This document shows, piece after piece, positions 7,581 through 17,010 of a DNA stretch of 64,000 nucleotides; the stretch's first letter is position 1; every line of letters begins with the position of its first letter. The notes under the pieces are model-generated. The model worked only from the letters and a program-made list of their open reading frames with translations, ran no database searches and was not told the DNA's origin. The translations under genes were made by a program, and so were the position numbers. This DNA is from Anseongella ginsenosidimutans (GTDB lineage: Bacteria; Bacteroidota; Bacteroidia; Sphingobacteriales; Sphingobacteriaceae), in NCBI RefSeq assembly GCF_008033235.1, contig NZ_CP042432.1, positions 3,844,001-3,908,000 on the forward strand. Reading direction: 5' to 3'.

Positions 7581-10500
7581 TTATTTAAAGTTTCGCCCTT
7601 TATGGATGACTTTGCCTGCCTGTGACAATAACTTGGTCAGGTTAAAACAGCGTTTGACAACCACATGGATCACCTCGCCTTCAATCTGCAGTTTACCCTC
7701 TGCCATCAGCAAGCGGGCGGTAAGGATTTCCTTCCGGTATTTATCGAAAAGCTTTTCCCAGACTACCAGGTTGGCAAATCCGCTTTCATCTTCGATGGTG
7801 ATAAATACGACGCCCTTGGCGGTCCCGGGTCTTTGACGGACCGTTATCAGCCCGCAAATCTTTACGGACATGCCATTTTTCATCGTGCCTAATTCTTTTG
7901 TTGGCACCACATGCAATAGGTCCAGCTTTTCTCGCAGGAAACTAACCGGATGGGCTTTCAGCGACAGGGTGGTACTTGCGTAGTCATGCATCACATGTTC
8001 CCTTTTGGTCATTAAAGGCAGCATGACCTGGCTTTCTGCATCATCTTCCGGCAGCTGCCCCTCAAATAAGGCAACCGGCCGGACTGCTAATGCAGCCACC
8101 TCCCATAAGGCTTTTCGCCGGTCAAGCCCTAAGGAACGAAAAGCATCCGCGTCGGCCAGCTTTTCGAGCGTGGCCTCCCGGACGCCCGCATTCCGGAGAG
8201 CGGAAACATGAGTATATTTTTCCGCCCTCCCGCTAATCAATGACTTTATCTCTTCTTCCTGCATTCCTTTTATCTGTCGAAAACCCAGGCGGAGGGCATG
8301 GTACTTACCCGCCGCTGCTTCCAATGTATGGTCCCAGCAGGAATGATTAACATCCACCGGCAAAACCTTAACCCCATGCTTCCGGGCATCGATCACGATC
8401 TGAGCGGGCTGGTAAAATCCCATGGGCTGGCTGTTGAGCAGGGAGGCGGCAAAAATATCCGGGTAATAGCATTTGAGCCAGGAAGAAACATAAACCAGCA
8501 AAGCGAAAGAGGCCGCGTGGCTTTCGGGGAACCCATAACTTCCGAACCCTTCGAGCTGCCGGAATACGCGCAGGGCGAATTCCTCCGTGTAGCCCTTAGC
8601 GGTCATGCCGTCCACCATTTTTTTCCGGAAACGGCTAACCTCGCCCTTTGCCTTAAATGTGGCCATGCTCCGTCGCAGCTGGTCCGCTTCCGCCGGACTA
8701 AAACCTGCCGCCACGATGGCTATTTCCATCGCCTGCTCCTGGAATAAGGGCACTCCTTTGGTTCTTTTCAAAATATCCCTGATTTCTTCAGAAGGGTATT
8801 CCTCGGGTTCCTCCCCATTACGCCGGCGCAGGTAAGGATGCACCATATCACCTTGTATGGGCCCGGGCCGCACAATGGCTACTTCAATCACCAGGTCGTA
8901 AAAATTATTGGGGCGAAGACGCGGCAGCATAGACATCTGGGCCCGGCTCTCAATCTGGAAAACCCCCAGCGTATCGGCATGGCTAATCATTTCATACACC
9001 GCCTGGTCATCCTGGGGAATGCCGGCCAGCGTAAGGTCAAGTCCGTAATGCTGTTTTGCCAGATCAAACGCTTTCCTGATACAGGTCAGCATTCCCAAAC
9101 CCAGCACATCTACTTTCAGAAAGCCTAAGGCTTCCAGGTCATCCTTATTCCATTCCAGGCAGGTCCGGCCTTCCATACGTGCATTCATGATCGGGCACAG
9201 ATCATGTAATTTTCCCTGGGTAATGACAAACCCGCCTGTATGCTGGCCTAGCTGACGGGGAAAGCCCATCAGCTGCCCGGTGAGTTCCAGCAACTTTTTC
9301 AATTGCGCGTCCCCGGGATCAAAGCCCTGTTCGGCAAGGCGCTTTTCATTGATCCCCTCGTCCCACAAGCCCCCGATAGCGCCGGAAAGACAACTCACCG
9401 TATCCACCGACAATCCCATTGCTTTTCCTACATCGCGTAAAGCGCCTTTTTGCCGTTCCTGTGTAACCGTAGCCACAATAGCAGCGCGATCCCGGCCATA
9501 TTTTTCATAAATATACTGGATCACTTCTTCCCGCCGTTCATGTTCGAAATCAACGTCAATATCAGGAGGTTCATCCCTAGCCTCGGACATAAAACGTGCA
9601 AAAAGCAGCTTGATCTTCGTTGGATTGACCGATGTAATACCTAAGCAAAAACAAACGACCGAATTGGCGGCAGATCCGCGCCCCTGGCAAAGGATCTTCC
9701 GTTCCCGCGCAAAGCGGACATAATCATATACTGTAAGAAAGTAAGAAGCATAATTCTTTCGTTCGATAAATGCCAGTTCCTGGCCGATGGTTTCCCTGAT
9801 CTGTTCAGGTATTTCCGTTCCGAACTGTTCAGCGGCGCCCTTCCAGGTAAGGAAGGTTAACTCTTCCTGCGGCGTACGCCCGTCCGATGTTAATTCCTCC
9901 GGATAAACATATTCCAGGCTGTCCAGGGAAAACCGGCAGGCTTCCGCGATTTCCAGGGTACACTTGATCGCATCAGGGTACCTGCGAAATAACCGCTGCA
10001 TTTCTTCCATGGGTTTCAGGTATCTCTCCGCATTTTGATGCAGCTTAAAGCCGGCAGTATGAATAGTGCATTTTTCGCGTATGCAGGTAAGTATATCCTG
10101 CAACTCACGCCGGCCCGGCTCATGATAATGAACATCTCCCAGGGCCACCATAGGTATGTCCAGCTGCGCTGAAAGCTGGGATAAACGAAAAAGCTTTTTC
10201 CCATCGTCTCCCTGGTAAGCACGGTCCGCACCTAAATAAAGCTCCCTGCCGAAGGCCTCCCGGTATTCCCTTACCTCCTTTTGAAAGGAAGGGGCCAGTT
10301 CGAAGGAAGGGGTCAGGCCGGCAGGCGGCACCACGATAAGCTTCAGCCCCTTGCAATGTGCATAGACATCCTGTTTATATAACCGGCATTCTCCTTTTTC
10401 CGCACGCAGGTTCCCGGTGGTCAGTAAAGTTGAAAGCCTGCTGTAAGCCTCCTTATCAGTAGGATAAGCCAGCAGGCCGGGGCCGTCCGCCAGGTCCAGG

Positions 10501-10712
10501 CGACAAGCCGGTATCAAGCGTACCCCGTGCTTCTTGGCCGCGATATAAGCACGAACAATACCTGCCAAGCTATTCCTGTCGGTGATGGCCAGGGCCGGGT
10601 ACCCGCATGCAGCCGCCTGTTCCACCAGCTCTTCCGGGTGAGATGCCCCCCGGAGGAAGCTAAAGTTCGAGGTGACCTGTAATTCTATATAAGTATTACG
10701 CAAAGAATCCAT
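7581..10712 (-). CDS. dnaE2: Error-prone DNA polymerase III alpha subunit DnaE2
   Basis: 1043 aa from the ATG at 10712 (MDSLRNTYIELQVTSNFSFL). The open frame extends far into imuB without coding evidence, so that extension is rejected. Residues 1-200 form the PHP domain, with ITDRNSLAG where the replicative enzyme has ITDHGN, as usual in DnaE2. The polymerase aspartates sit in PPDIDVDFEHERR (about 380-392). The QHTGGF and SYGFPESHAASFA motifs follow, and a C-terminal OB fold ends the protein. With ImuA and ImuB it forms the translesion mutasome that synthesises across DNA lesions. It overlaps the end of imuB by 17 bases, implying translational coupling. Confidence 0.97.
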   Translation of the reverse strand: MDSLRNTYIELQVTSNFSFLRGASHPEELVEQAAACGYPALAITDRNSLAGIVRAYIAAKKHGVRLIPACRLDLADGPGLLAYPTDKEAYSRLSTLLTTGNLRAEKGECRLYKQDVYAHCKGLKLIVVPPAGLTPSFELAPSFQKEVREYREAFGRELYLGADRAYQGDDGKKLFRLSQLSAQLDIPMVALGDVHYHEPGRRELQDILTCIREKCTIHTAGFKLHQNAERYLKPMEEMQRLFRRYPDAIKCTLEIAEACRFSLDSLEYVYPEELTSDGRTPQEELTFLTWKGAAEQFGTEIPEQIRETIGQELAFIERKNYASYFLTVYDYVRFARERKILCQGRGSAANSVVCFCLGITSVNPTKIKLLFARFMSEARDEPPDIDVDFEHERREEVIQYIYEKYGRDRAAIVATVTQERQKGALRDVGKAMGLSVDTVSCLSGAIGGLWDEGINEKRLAEQGFDPGDAQLKKLLELTGQLMGFPRQLGQHTGGFVITQGKLHDLCPIMNARMEGRTCLEWNKDDLEALGFLKVDVLGLGMLTCIRKAFDLAKQHYGLDLTLAGIPQDDQAVYEMISHADTLGVFQIESRAQMSMLPRLRPNNFYDLVIEVAIVRPGPIQGDMVHPYLRRRNGEEPEEYPSEEIRDILKRTKGVPLFQEQAMEIAIVAAGFSPAEADQLRRSMATFKAKGEVSRFRKKMVDGMTAKGYTEEFALRVFRQLEGFGSYGFPESHAASFALLVYVSSWLKCYYPDIFAASLLNSQPMGFYQPAQIVIDARKHGVKVLPVDVNHSCWDHTLEAAAGKYHALRLGFRQIKGMQEEEIKSLISGRAEKYTHVSALRNAGVREATLEKLADADAFRSLGLDRRKALWEVAALAVRPVALFEGQLPEDDAESQVMLPLMTKREHVMHDYASTTLSLKAHPVSFLREKLDLLHVVPTKELGTMKNGMSVKICGLITVRQRPGTAKGVVFITIEDESGFANLVVWEKLFDKYRKEILTARLLMAEGKLQIEGEVIHVVVKRCFNLTKLLSQAGKVIHKGRNFK

Positions 10713-12198
10713 GGATAAACCATTGCTGCGGCTGGTTACCGGCATAATGCCCTGAACGGAAAAGCCAGTAACGCTGTCCCTGCTCATCTTCCACATAATA
10801 ATAATCCCGGCGTTCTCCTTTCTCCAGCCACCATTCGCGTTCAATACGTTCCGGGCCATCCGCTTTCCTGACCTGGTGGACTTTACCTTTATAACGGAAC
10901 AGCATAGGCGGGTAATCCGGTACGGGTGCGGATACCTCGATCGCTTCAGGCCTTGGCAGCAAATACGCAGGCCGGGGGCGGCCGGAAGGCCAGCTGATCG
11001 CAGGCTTTTCCCCGATGGAAGTGGCTTCCTTAAAAGATCGTTCCGGCCAGTGATGCTCATCGGGTAAATAACGATGAATGATCCCCGCGCCGGCCTTTCC
11101 GGCCAGCCTGTCCAGCAACTCCGACAAATCCCGGTCTTCAAGGCCCGGTTTCCCGCTCCAGAATGCTTCCTGCACAGGGTCCGCATCTTCTACTTTTATC
11201 GCCTGCAGCAGGAATAGCTCTATTCCCAGGCCCGGTTTGATCTGCGGTATTTTCAGTTCGAATAGTTTGAAGATATGGCCTGCGCCTGAAGTTGCCCGGT
11301 TAGTTCCGATGCTTATCTTTATCAGCTTCCCGTCCACCCGGTAACAGGTGAGGATGGCTGTACGCAACCCTTTACCTTCGCCTGAAAGCCGCTTGCAAAG
11401 CATTTCCAGTAACCGCTGCAGTGCAACTTCTATCCCGGCAGCCGTGCGAATAGGCTCCAGGCAAGGCAGGCGTTCTTCATAGGGAACGATAGGCTGTAAA
11501 GGCTGGATATATTCCTCTTCCTGGCCAAGCGCCTGGCGCAGCCTCCGCAACAAACCTTCTCCAAAGCGCTTTTGCAGAGCAGTACGGGGCATTCCTATAA
11601 GATTCTTAATCCGGTAAAGCCCTAATTTCTGCAAACGTTGCACGGTACCCGGTTCCAGGCGCAGCGCGGCAGGCGGTAATGATAAAAGAGCCTCCGCCTG
11701 CAAACCGCTTTCAATAATTGGCGTAACCTGTCCGAAACGGGATACTGCCCAGGCAGCGCCAATGGTATCGGCTATAGCCGCCCGGACATCATAGCCCTTG
11801 CTTTTCAGCCTGGAACCGATCTCTTTCAGGTAAGCCCTTTCTCCGCCCCAAAGGTGGGCACAGCCGCTTATATCCAGTATCAGCCCGTCCGGATAATCTA
11901 CTGTAATGACCGGCGTATAACGAATACACCACAGCCCCAGCGTTTTCAAAAGTTTCCCGGACAGGCCCGGTTTATCCTCAAACACCTGTAAACCGGGAAG
12001 GAACGCTTTGGCATCCGCTACTGCCGTTCCGGCGGCTATCCCCTGCGATTCCGCTGACGGGCTGGCTGCCGTGATGACCATACGCCCCCGTTCCGGCGCG
12101 GCAAAAACAAAAGGCAGATTCTTAAGCAAGGGCTGGCGAAGAACAAACCAGTCCGTTGTTAAATGACGAAACCATATCGCAGCATAACGTTTTGACAT
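10696..12198 (-). CDS. imuB: ImuB, catalytically inactive Y-family polymerase
   Basis: 500 aa from the ATG at 12198 (MSKRYAAIWFRHL). The N-terminal DMD motif of active Y-family polymerases is replaced by AIWFRHLTTDW, and the palm SxDE motif by DISGCAHLWGG, so the metal-binding acidic residues are missing. This is the hallmark of ImuB, which acts as the scaffold linking the beta clamp, ImuA and DnaE2. The HhH-like little-finger region follows at about 180-230. The start lies 4 bases after the imuA stop, and the 3' end overlaps dnaE2. Expected to be induced by DNA damage. Confidence 0.93.
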   Translation of the reverse strand: MSKRYAAIWFRHLTTDWFVLRQPLLKNLPFVFAAPERGRMVITAASPSAESQGIAAGTAVADAKAFLPGLQVFEDKPGLSGKLLKTLGLWCIRYTPVITVDYPDGLILDISGCAHLWGGERAYLKEIGSRLKSKGYDVRAAIADTIGAAWAVSRFGQVTPIIESGLQAEALLSLPPAALRLEPGTVQRLQKLGLYRIKNLIGMPRTALQKRFGEGLLRRLRQALGQEEEYIQPLQPIVPYEERLPCLEPIRTAAGIEVALQRLLEMLCKRLSGEGKGLRTAILTCYRVDGKLIKISIGTNRATSGAGHIFKLFELKIPQIKPGLGIELFLLQAIKVEDADPVQEAFWSGKPGLEDRDLSELLDRLAGKAGAGIIHRYLPDEHHWPERSFKEATSIGEKPAISWPSGRPRPAYLLPRPEAIEVSAPVPDYPPMLFRYKGKVHQVRKADGPERIEREWWLEKGERRDYYYVEDEQGQRYWLFRSGHYAGNQPQQWFIHGFFA

Positions 12199-12202
12199 TA
12201 CA

Positions 12203-12949
12203 TTATCCCGTTTTTCGTTCCTTCGCCCGTTCGTGCAGTGATTTCTGTGCAAGTTTTTGCGCCGGCATAAACCGGCCTGCCGACCATTCTATCAACCAGG
12301 CGCCCGGATTGCCATTCCGAACTTTCAATAGTTCCACCTTCCACCTTGGAAAACCCACCCCCGGCATGCCTTCCTCCTGTTCGCTCGGCGCCGGCCTGAT
12401 CCGCCAGCGGGCTGCGCAGGCAGTTGCTCCCGGGCTGCGGGAATTATTCCGGATAACGAATCCAGTCACCTTGCTTTTTTCAACTGCCAGCTGAAGCCGC
12501 CTGGATTGAATAAAATCAATTTCATGCAATTCGCCAACGACAGCGGCAAGCCCATTGCATTTGAGGGCTTCTTCCATTGCCCAAAGCACATCCTTTTCCT
12601 GCCGAAGGTCTGCAAACAAGATTCGGTCGGGTTCCACGCCAAATGCTTTTAGGGCCGGAGGGAAAAGCTTCCGCGATACGCTGATCCACAGGCAAGCCTG
12701 GCCGCTTCGCATCAGGGAAGCCAGCAAGCCGGCCATAAAACCGCTTGATGCAGCCGCCTGTTCAGGATTTTCGCTTACAAATTCATGGATGCTCCCAACC
12801 GGGAACACTCCATTCGGAAAAGCGCTTTCAACCGGGCCCAATCCAATTGCATCTGCATGGCTTTGCGGCGGTTTAAACCCCTGCCAAAGCAAAAGATCTT
12901 TTTGCAATTGGCTGATAATCGCATTTTTGTTCCCCTGCATTGCAATCAT
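12203..12949 (-). CDS. imuA: ImuA, RecA-like mutasome component
   Basis: 248 aa; an alternative ATG at 12940 is equally possible. The RecA/SulA-like core includes VGSIHEFVSENPEQAAASSGFMAGL where RecA has its P-loop; the GKT is lost. Further RecA-fold strands are CLWISVSRKLFPPAL and AVVGELHEIDF. ImuA binds ImuB and inhibits or redirects RecA during mutagenic repair. First gene of the imuA-imuB-dnaE2 operon, which starts behind a promoter with an inverted repeat at 12985-13005. Length is typical for the Bacteroidota ImuA group. Confidence 0.88.
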   Translation of the reverse strand: MIAMQGNKNAIISQLQKDLLLWQGFKPPQSHADAIGLGPVESAFPNGVFPVGSIHEFVSENPEQAAASSGFMAGLLASLMRSGQACLWISVSRKLFPPALKAFGVEPDRILFADLRQEKDVLWAMEEALKCNGLAAVVGELHEIDFIQSRRLQLAVEKSKVTGFVIRNNSRSPGATACAARWRIRPAPSEQEEGMPGVGFPRWKVELLKVRNGNPGAWLIEWSAGRFMPAQKLAQKSLHERAKERKTG

Positions 12950-12977
12950 GTTCTTTATTATTGCTATAATTGGGCAA

Positions 12978-13005
12978 CAAATATAATGCTAATTTTTTTA
13001 GCATT
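12978..13005 (-). promoter_or_regulatory. imu operon promoter with overlapping operator palindrome
   Basis: The minus strand reads TATATTTG at 12985-12978 (TAnnTTTG). Directly upstream is a perfect inverted repeat, AATGCTAA (12985-12992), five T, TTAGCATT (12998-13005), which fills most of the spacer between the -7 and -33 regions. A repressor bound there would block the polymerase. LexA is the obvious candidate for a mutasome operon, but the sequence is not a known LexA box. Confidence 0.5.
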
Positions 13006-13064
13006 GATAATAACTTGAATACATTAGCGTTTTTCTTAATTAAACTCGTATAAAAAAGCATACT

Positions 13065-13514
13065 ATGGTAAAATTGACTGACCAGGAAGTCATCAGGCAC
13101 TATGAATTACGCAAACAAACGCTTACTGAAGAACTGAGCAAAGTAGAAGCCGTGCTTTCAGCATTAACCGCCCGTGGAACCGCGGCCAAGGCAAATGCCA
13201 AAGCTTCGAAGGCTAAAGCGGGGCCGGTCAAAAAACGAAAATATACCCGGCGCGCCCAGGTAGCGCAATCCGCTCCCTCCTCTCCTGCAAAAGCTAAACC
13301 CGAAGGCGGCTGGGACAGCAAGATCAACGCCGCTCTTAGCCAGATCGGTTCCGGGAATAAAGAAGAAATTGTGCAATTCCTTGCCGGCAAAGAACCTGGT
13401 TTAGCCCCTGAAAAAATCAGGAAAGCCATAACGCTGCGCCTTGCCGTTCTGCTCAAAAAAAATAAGCTCAGCGGAGAACAGGCCGGAGATCAGTATCGGT
13501 ACAGCCTGGCATAA
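13065..13514 (+). CDS. Small basic protein, possible DNA-binding
   Basis: 149 aa. An N-terminal helix (about 1-40, LTDQEVIRHYELRKQTLTEE) is followed by an Ala/Lys-rich linker with KKRKYTRR (about 57-64), which resembles an AT-hook or histone-H1-like tail. The C-terminal domain (about 85-149, DSKINAALSQIG...RKAITLRLAVLLKK) looks like a small winged helix. Composition suggests a nucleoid-associated protein. It is divergent from imuA and shares its short intergenic region, but there is no direct evidence of a role in repair. I do not recognise the family by name. Confidence 0.65.
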   Translation: MVKLTDQEVIRHYELRKQTLTEELSKVEAVLSALTARGTAAKANAKASKAKAGPVKKRKYTRRAQVAQSAPSSPAKAKPEGGWDSKINAALSQIGSGNKEEIVQFLAGKEPGLAPEKIRKAITLRLAVLLKKNKLSGEQAGDQYRYSLA

Positions 13515-13532
13515 AAGAATCAACCCGGCAGG

Positions 13533-14177
13533 TTAATCTCCTTCCATTACATTCCGGTATATTTCTTCAAAAGGCAGGCTTCTGTGCCGTGTCCAAAGGG
13601 AAGAAAACTTTATTTCCATGCTCTTCAGCAAATGGACGGCCAGCCCTTTTTCCATTTCTGAAAGCTCATTAACCAACATTTTTGCGCTTTTATTGATTTC
13701 TTCGAAACACGGATCAATCATTTCCTCACCTTTTTCCGTGAGCATGATCCTTTTAGAGCGCTTGTCTTCCTTGTCCGCTACTTCCCTGATCAGCCCTCGT
13801 TGCTTCATCCTGTTAAGCATGTCCGTTCCGCTTGAAAGTTCAAGCAAATTGGCATAAATAACCTCGCTTTTCTTAGGGTTCTTTTCCTGCCTGATCGTAC
13901 ACAGCAGCCAAAATTCTTCAATCTGGTGAAGATCCGTCCCCTTAAGGGCCAGATTAGCATAAAACAAATGCAGTTTGCTGATACGCCCGATCGTTCTCAT
14001 CATTTCTTCCTCAATACTATCGGGAATTGCCCCAGTTACCGGCATTTTATCCTCTTGCTGCCGGGCAAGGTAATAGCGGCAAAAATCAGCCATGTTCCCC
14101 TCAGGATAAGCCTCCTCGAAATCCGCCCATTCAAGAACCAGTTGCACAGTTTTATTTTTCATGAATTTGCTTTCCAT
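13533..14177 (-). CDS. MarR-family transcriptional regulator
   Basis: 214 aa from the ATG at 14177; MKNKTVQ at 14162 is an alternative start and the GTG at 14201 is less likely. The winged helix runs from about ISKLHLFY through SEVIYANLLELSSGTDMLNRMKQRGLI to the wing KEDKRSKRIMLTEKG, then the C-terminal dimer helices. The N-terminus is longer than in classical MarR. The effector is unknown. It converges on the small basic protein and diverges from xthA, so it may control itself and the exonuclease gene. Confidence 0.88.
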   Translation of the reverse strand: MESKFMKNKTVQLVLEWADFEEAYPEGNMADFCRYYLARQQEDKMPVTGAIPDSIEEEMMRTIGRISKLHLFYANLALKGTDLHQIEEFWLLCTIRQEKNPKKSEVIYANLLELSSGTDMLNRMKQRGLIREVADKEDKRSKRIMLTEKGEEMIDPCFEEINKSAKMLVNELSEMEKGLAVHLLKSMEIKFSSLWTRHRSLPFEEIYRNVMEGD

Positions 14178-14180
14178 TCG

Positions 14181-14188
14181 CAAAGGTA
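14181..14188 (-). promoter_or_regulatory. Candidate -7 box for the MarR gene
   Basis: Minus strand TACCTTTG matches TAnnTTTG and sits 3 bases before the ATG at 14177. This favours a leaderless transcript or the internal start at 14162. Confidence 0.4.
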
Positions 14189-14241
14189 CATGGAATGCCA
14201 CACGATTGCTATATTAGTATTCTCAAGAGAACAATTTCATT

Positions 14242-15018
14242 ATGAAGATAGCAACCTATAATGTAAACGGCGTCAACGGCCGGCTGCCCGTACTGCTTCG
14301 CTGGCTGAAGGAGACGGCACCTGACGTGGTTTGCCTGCAGGAATTAAAAGCCCCGCAGGAAAAATTCCCGGAGCAGGCGATCCGGGAGGCCGGGTACAAT
14401 GCAATATGGCAGGGACAGAAAAGCTGGAACGGTGTAGCCATCCTGGCGCGCGATAAAAATATACAGGAGATCAGGCGGGCGCTTCCGGGCGATGAAGAAG
14501 ACAGTCATAGCCGGTATATCGAAGCCCAGATTGAAGGAATTTCCATCGGATGCCTTTATTTGCCGAATGGCAACCCGCTCCCCGGACCGAAATTCGACTA
14601 TAAACTGCGCTGGTTTCAGCGGCTGACCGAACATGCTGCCGGGCTCCTCGCAGCCGGCACGCCGGTCGTACTCGCAGGCGATTACAATGTAATGCCCACC
14701 GACCTGGACGTTTATAAACCTGAAAGATGGATAAATGATGCACTTTTCCGGCCGGAAGTCCGCCTTGCATTCAGGACGCTTGTGGACCAGGGCTGGACCG
14801 ACGCCCTGCGAAAACTTTACCCGGAAGAAAAGATCTATACCTTTTGGGACTATTTCCGGAATGCCTATGGACGCGATGCCGGCCTGCGGATTGATCATTT
14901 CTTGCTTAGCCCGGCTCTTGACAAACGCCTCCTGGCCGCAGGCGTGGACCGGCATGTACGGGGATGGGAAAAGACCAGCGATCATGCTCCCGTCTGGATT
15001 GAACTGGCCGGCGCATGA
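14242..15018 (+). CDS. xthA: Exodeoxyribonuclease III
   Basis: 258 aa, the full length of the ExoIII/XthA family. Endonuclease/exonuclease/phosphatase fold motifs are in order: ATYNVNGVNGRL (N-terminus), CLQELKAP with metal-binding E34, the YLPNGNP loop, AGDYNVMPTDLDV, RIDHFLLS and the terminal SDHAPVW catalytic Asp-His pair. The enzyme cuts at AP sites and degrades 3' ends of duplex DNA in base excision repair. Its stop overlaps the next ATG by four bases (ATGA), so the two genes form an operon. Confidence 0.95.
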   Translation: MKIATYNVNGVNGRLPVLLRWLKETAPDVVCLQELKAPQEKFPEQAIREAGYNAIWQGQKSWNGVAILARDKNIQEIRRALPGDEEDSHSRYIEAQIEGISIGCLYLPNGNPLPGPKFDYKLRWFQRLTEHAAGLLAAGTPVVLAGDYNVMPTDLDVYKPERWINDALFRPEVRLAFRTLVDQGWTDALRKLYPEEKIYTFWDYFRNAYGRDAGLRIDHFLLSPALDKRLLAAGVDRHVRGWEKTSDHAPVWIELAGA

Positions 15019-15758
15019 AAGATAAAACGCTAAATATGACCGTTATCGGCTGCGGAGATGCATTCTCCAGCGGAGGCCGGCTCCAGACCTGCTTTCATAT
15101 ACAGGCTCCAGGTGGCACTTTCCTGATCGATTGCGGCGCCTCCTCGATTGCGGCGCTGAAACAGCGCGGATTCGATTTAAGGAAAATAGATACCATCCTT
15201 ATTTCTCATTTTCATGGCGACCATTACGGAGGCTTGCCCTATTTTCTGCTCGAAGCCGCTGTTTTTGAATGGAATGAACCGCTTACTATTATCAGCCCGC
15301 CGGGTTGTAAGGAAAAAGTGGCAGCTCTGCTCGGTATACTGTATCCTGGCAGCAAGGTACTGGAAAAACTTCCGCTTCGCTTCCTGGAATACCCTGATAA
15401 AGGGGAACTTGAAGCCCGCTATCTCCGGGTGGAAGGGTTCCCGGTAACACATGCCCCGGCAACGGATCCGCACGGCCTGCGTATTACTACCGCCGAGAAA
15501 ACCATCAGTTATTCCGGCGATACCTGCTGGGATGAGAACCTCCTTCCTATTGCAGAAAATGCCGATCTGTTTATCTGCGAGTGCAATTTCTTTGACACGA
15601 AATCCGCGGCTCACCTTGATTATCAAACATTAACCGGGCATCTGCCGCGGCTCAGCTTTAACCAGATCCTGCTTACCCACCTGGGGGAAGAAATGCTGCT
15701 GAACCTGGATAGCGTAAAATTGCCCTGCGCTGAGGACGGGTTGCTGATCAGGGTATGA
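15015..15758 (+). CDS. Metallo-beta-lactamase-fold hydrolase (RNase Z-like group)
   Basis: 247 aa. The zinc site HFHGDH is at 65-70, preceded by FLIDCGASSIAALKQRG and followed by the SGDTCWDENL aspartate motif and a late TLTGHL...LLTHLGEEM histidine. The order resembles RNase Z and the PqqB/phosphodiesterase-like group, but the flexible exosite arm of true RNase Z is not seen, so substrate and role are uncertain. Translationally coupled to xthA. Confidence 0.85.
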   Translation: MKDKTLNMTVIGCGDAFSSGGRLQTCFHIQAPGGTFLIDCGASSIAALKQRGFDLRKIDTILISHFHGDHYGGLPYFLLEAAVFEWNEPLTIISPPGCKEKVAALLGILYPGSKVLEKLPLRFLEYPDKGELEARYLRVEGFPVTHAPATDPHGLRITTAEKTISYSGDTCWDENLLPIAENADLFICECNFFDTKSAAHLDYQTLTGHLPRLSFNQILLTHLGEEMLLNLDSVKLPCAEDGLLIRV

Positions 15759-15823
15759 GGGAGCCGGAAAATTACCCGTTAAAATGCTTAAATTAGCCTT
15801 TGCATATCTAAAAAATACAGCTT

Positions 15824-16942
15824 ATGGACTCACGTCGTGATTTTCTGCAGAAACTTGCCGCTTCGGCGGTTACCCTGCCTTTTTTGCCAATTACCGCTTC
15901 TGCAGCCCGGAACGCTTTTTATGGCCAATCCTGCCAGGGGCCTGTTTTGCGGGTAGCAATTATGGGGCTCGGAAGTTACGGGACGCGTGTTGCCAAGGCA
16001 ATGCAATCCTGCAAAAGGGCAAAACTCACAGGGCTTATCAGCGGCACGCCTTCTAAGATCAAAGACTGGCAAGCCAAATACAATATCCCTGAAAAGAACT
16101 GTTATAACTACGAAAATTACGACCAGATCAAAGATAACCCGGATATTGACGCCGTATACGTCATTACTCCCAACGCCCTCCATCGTGAGGGTGTTCTCCG
16201 TGTAGCGGCCGCCGGGAAACATGCGATTTGCGAAAAGCCGATGTCTGTAAATGCTCGCCAGGGACAGGAAATGGTAGATGCCTGTCGGAAAGCCGGGGTA
16301 AAATTACTGGTTGGCTACCGCATGCATTTTGAGCCGAACACGCTCGAAATCGTCCGTATGCGTAATGAGGGCGAATTCGGGAAGGTCCTCTTCTTCCAGG
16401 GACTGAGCGGCTTCCGGATCGGAGACCCGAAGCAATGGCGGCTCAATAGGGAACTGGCCGGAGGCGGAGCCATGATGGATATCGGCATTTATTCCGTTAA
16501 CGGCGCACGGTACATGACCGGTGAAGAACCGGAATGGGTCACCGCGCAGGAAACGAAAACCGACCCCGTAAAATTCAGAGAAGGCGTGGACGAAACCATC
16601 CAGTTCCAAATGGGCTTTCCCTCCGGAGCGGTAGCTTCCTGCCTGTCCACCTACAACATGAACAACCTGGACCGCTTTTTCCTGAACGGAGAAAAGGGAT
16701 ATGCCGAACTGCAGCCCGCTACGGGTTATGGCCCTATAAAAGGCCGGACGAATAAAGGCGAACTAACCCATCCTCACATTGCTCACCAAACCATCCAAAT
16801 GGATGAAATGGCGGGAATCATCCTCGAAAATAAAAAACCGGTTATTCCTGTTAACGGCGAAGAGGCCGTTAAAGACCTGGTCATTATTGACGCGATTTAC
16901 GAAGCCTGCAGGACAGGCAAAAGGCAGGCATTGAGTTTGTAA
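15824..16942 (+). CDS. Tat-exported Gfo/Idh/MocA-family oxidoreductase
   Basis: 372 aa. A twin-arginine signal (SRRDFLQK followed by a hydrophobic stretch to about residue 34) opens the protein. The Rossmann fold begins at LRVAIMGLGSYGTRVAKAM. The family motif AICEKPMSV (about 138-146) carries the catalytic lysine, and GGGAMMDIGIYSVNGARY is in the C-terminal domain. Such enzymes oxidise or reduce sugars with tightly bound NAD(P); Tat export means the cofactor is loaded before export. No carbohydrate enzymes are adjacent, so the substrate cannot be named. Confidence 0.92.
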   Translation: MDSRRDFLQKLAASAVTLPFLPITASAARNAFYGQSCQGPVLRVAIMGLGSYGTRVAKAMQSCKRAKLTGLISGTPSKIKDWQAKYNIPEKNCYNYENYDQIKDNPDIDAVYVITPNALHREGVLRVAAAGKHAICEKPMSVNARQGQEMVDACRKAGVKLLVGYRMHFEPNTLEIVRMRNEGEFGKVLFFQGLSGFRIGDPKQWRLNRELAGGGAMMDIGIYSVNGARYMTGEEPEWVTAQETKTDPVKFREGVDETIQFQMGFPSGAVASCLSTYNMNNLDRFFLNGEKGYAELQPATGYGPIKGRTNKGELTHPHIAHQTIQMDEMAGIILENKKPVIPVNGEEAVKDLVIIDAIYEACRTGKRQALSL

Positions 16943-17010
16943 AAAAAATATAACCTTTTCATATGGAAAGGCGGGAGCTTGTGCATCTTTTTCCATATAA
17001 AGTAATGGCC

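Noticed and set aside
8298..8747. 149-residue open frame opposite dnaE2
   Set aside because: Lies wholly antisense to the polymerase gene; composition is that of a shadow frame.
10713..11186. N-terminal extension of DnaE2
   Set aside because: The frame runs through imuB without homology; the real start at 10712 matches the family N-terminus.
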